Part shown: positions 62,876 through 64,000 of the stretch, in pieces | Layout: each line of letters starts with the position of its first letter | Numbering within the stretch: the first letter of the stretch is position 1 | Assembly (NCBI RefSeq): GCF_000740895.1 | Contig: NC_025261.1 | Span: 1,612,001-1,676,000 of the forward strand | Direction of reading: 5' to 3' | DNA: 64,000 nt | Source of the DNA: Theileria orientalis strain Shintoku | Taxonomy: Eukaryota; Apicomplexa; Aconoidasida; Piroplasmida; Theileriidae | Made by a program: the position numbers and the translations under genes | Notes under the pieces: model-generated | Told to the model about the DNA's origin: nothing | The model's database searches: none | Seen by the model: only the letters and a program-made list of their open reading frames with translations

Positions 62876-63888
62876 ATGATTAATAAATTAATATTTAATA
62901 AATATGTTAATACACATATCGGTAAAAGAGTTAAAAATTATAGCACTTTTGACGTCTTTAAAAAATTGCAAGATTCCACGACGTCGGCAGCGGAGAATGA
63001 CACAGATACCAGGAAGCCATCCTCAAAAGTAAGAATCAGTAGTATGAAACGATGATGAGAGCTAACCACACAGTAACGATTAATTATAGGTCATAAAGTT
63101 GGTCGACGAGATACTAAATCTAACGCTCATTGAGGCGGCAGATTTATGTAATCTGTGCCAAGAGAAGCTATCGGAAAGTGAGTTTGATCGACAGTAAATA
63201 GGAAAACGCAGCGACGGAAATGTGGTTAACCGACTAACAATGATTTAGATATTAGTAATGGCGCCAACTTCATACCGGGAAGGCACCCGTTTCCACACCC
63301 AAACACGTTCTTTCAAAGTAAGCGATTAAACAATCACTAGATAAAAGGCAATAAGGAAATGGATTCTTAAGATGTGTATTTAGTAAAAAAGACGAATTAG
63401 TGAATTGACATTGCGTAGATGTCGGCTTTATGCCGCCGGGACAAATGGTACCGAGCAACACTGGACCACTGCCAAACGTAGCAAACACACAGGACAGCGC
63501 AGCCAGCACTGCTGGCGTCGCTACCGATGCCACAAGTGATGCAAACGCAGCTGCCTCTAAACAGGATAAAAGGACCGACGTGAAGAGGAGCATCAAGTTA
63601 GTCGGATTCGACAAGGAGAAGAAGATAGAGATAATTAAAACGGTGAGGACGCTGCTGAACATAAACCTGAGGGAGTCGAAGGAGCTGATAGAGTCGTACC
63701 CAAAGGTTATTAAGAAAAGTAAGAGGCCCGCAGACAGTTACACAAATATTTAGTGACCGCACGCACATCAATAATCTGCGTACACGTGCAAAAGTAAATT
63801 ATAAAAATTATTAGATTTGGATGCCGATGAGGTTGAGAGGATAAGTAAGCTGATTATCGACTCTGGCGGACAGATTGAAGTGGAATAG
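62876..63888 (+). CDS. Mitochondrial ribosomal protein bL12m (L7/L12)
   Basis: Five exons (62876-63028, 63090-63177, 63249-63317, 63419-63718, 63815-63888) join in phase to give 227 residues. The first about 25 residues are basic and hydroxylated, fitting a mitochondrial presequence (MINKLIFNKYVNTHIGKRVK). The N-terminal dimerisation helix block is VDEILNLTLIEAADLCNLCQ. After an Ala/Thr-rich linker comes the L7/L12 C-terminal domain: KRSIKLVGFDKEKKIEIIKT, VRTLLNINLRESKELIESYP, then DADEVERISKLIIDSGGQIEV. The domain recruits translation factors to the ribosome stalk. An apicoplast copy is possible in principle, but there is no signal peptide, which favours the mitochondrion. Confidence 0.9.
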
Positions 63889-63973
63889 TGTTAAAGCTAG
63901 CTTATTGAAGTGAGTTAATTTGGTAAAAGCTATGAGAATGCGATCGTACTTTACCAACGTCTCCGTGTTTCTT

Positions 63974-64000
63974 TTACTCCAGAATTGCCTGGAGCTCAAT
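63974..64000 (-). CDS. Possible 3' end of a gene entering from the right
   Basis: Reading in from the right edge, the minus strand gives IELQAILE then a stop at 63976-63974. The residues look like a plausible helical C-terminus and would make the gene convergent with bL12m, 85 bp apart. Another open minus frame covers 63811-63999 but is antisense to the last bL12m exon. The evidence is too short to be firm. Confidence 0.25.
   Translation of the reverse strand: MELQAILE

Overview
The window looks like nuclear DNA of an apicomplexan piroplasm of the genus Theileria. The reasons are the very high gene density, genes split by many tiny GT-AG introns (donors mostly GTAAGT), Asn/Ser/Gly-rich inserts inside conserved proteins, and an accessory block that combines a Theileria-type surface protein, two related multipass membrane proteins and an ABCC-type ABC transporter. 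The species cannot be fixed by eye: the surface protein recalls the T. equi group, while the multipass pair recalls the Tpr-related family of other Theileria. Coding DNA of the housekeeping genes is clearly more GC-rich than the AT-rich spacers and accessory genes.

Layout. 1-6.2 kb (minus): a CCCH zinc-finger gene running off the left edge and an eight-exon MRG/Eaf3-like chromatin gene. 6.7-9.8 kb (+): a VHS/GAT-like trafficking adaptor. 10.1-13.7 kb: a FUN14 protein (+), a small Get1-like membrane protein (-) and a multipass membrane protein (-). 14.5-16.6 kb (+): a B-box/coiled-coil protein and the SNIP1/Pml1-type FHA splicing protein. 16.9-25.4 kb (-): an ATR-type PI3K-like kinase, head to head with the histone chaperone ASF1 (+). 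27.2-31.2 kb: cytochrome c heme lyase (-), splicing factor ISY1 (+) and a Sec14-like lipid transfer protein (-). 31.74-31.89 kb (-): a U1 snRNA gene. 32.5-46.0 kb: the accessory island (surface protein, multipass protein A, ABC transporter, multipass protein B) with long AT-rich spacers. 46.5-51.5 kb: ribosomal protein uS5/RPS2 (-), a small ER-retained secretory protein (+), an essential-light-chain-like protein (-) and a DHHC palmitoyltransferase (+). 51.8-59.7 kb (+): a 2622-residue helical protein with Gly/Tyr/Asn-rich inserts. 60.0-62.7 kb (+): ORC5. 62.9-63.9 kb (+): mitochondrial ribosomal protein bL12m.

Exon joins were worked out by hand. For every spliced gene given as complete, the exon lengths sum to a multiple of three and the reading phases match at each junction. 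Three spliceosome components (U1 snRNA, SNIP1-like, ISY1) and three genome-maintenance genes (ATR, ASF1, ORC5) fall in the window. Several introns carry minisatellites. No tRNA, rRNA, CRISPR array or transposon was seen.
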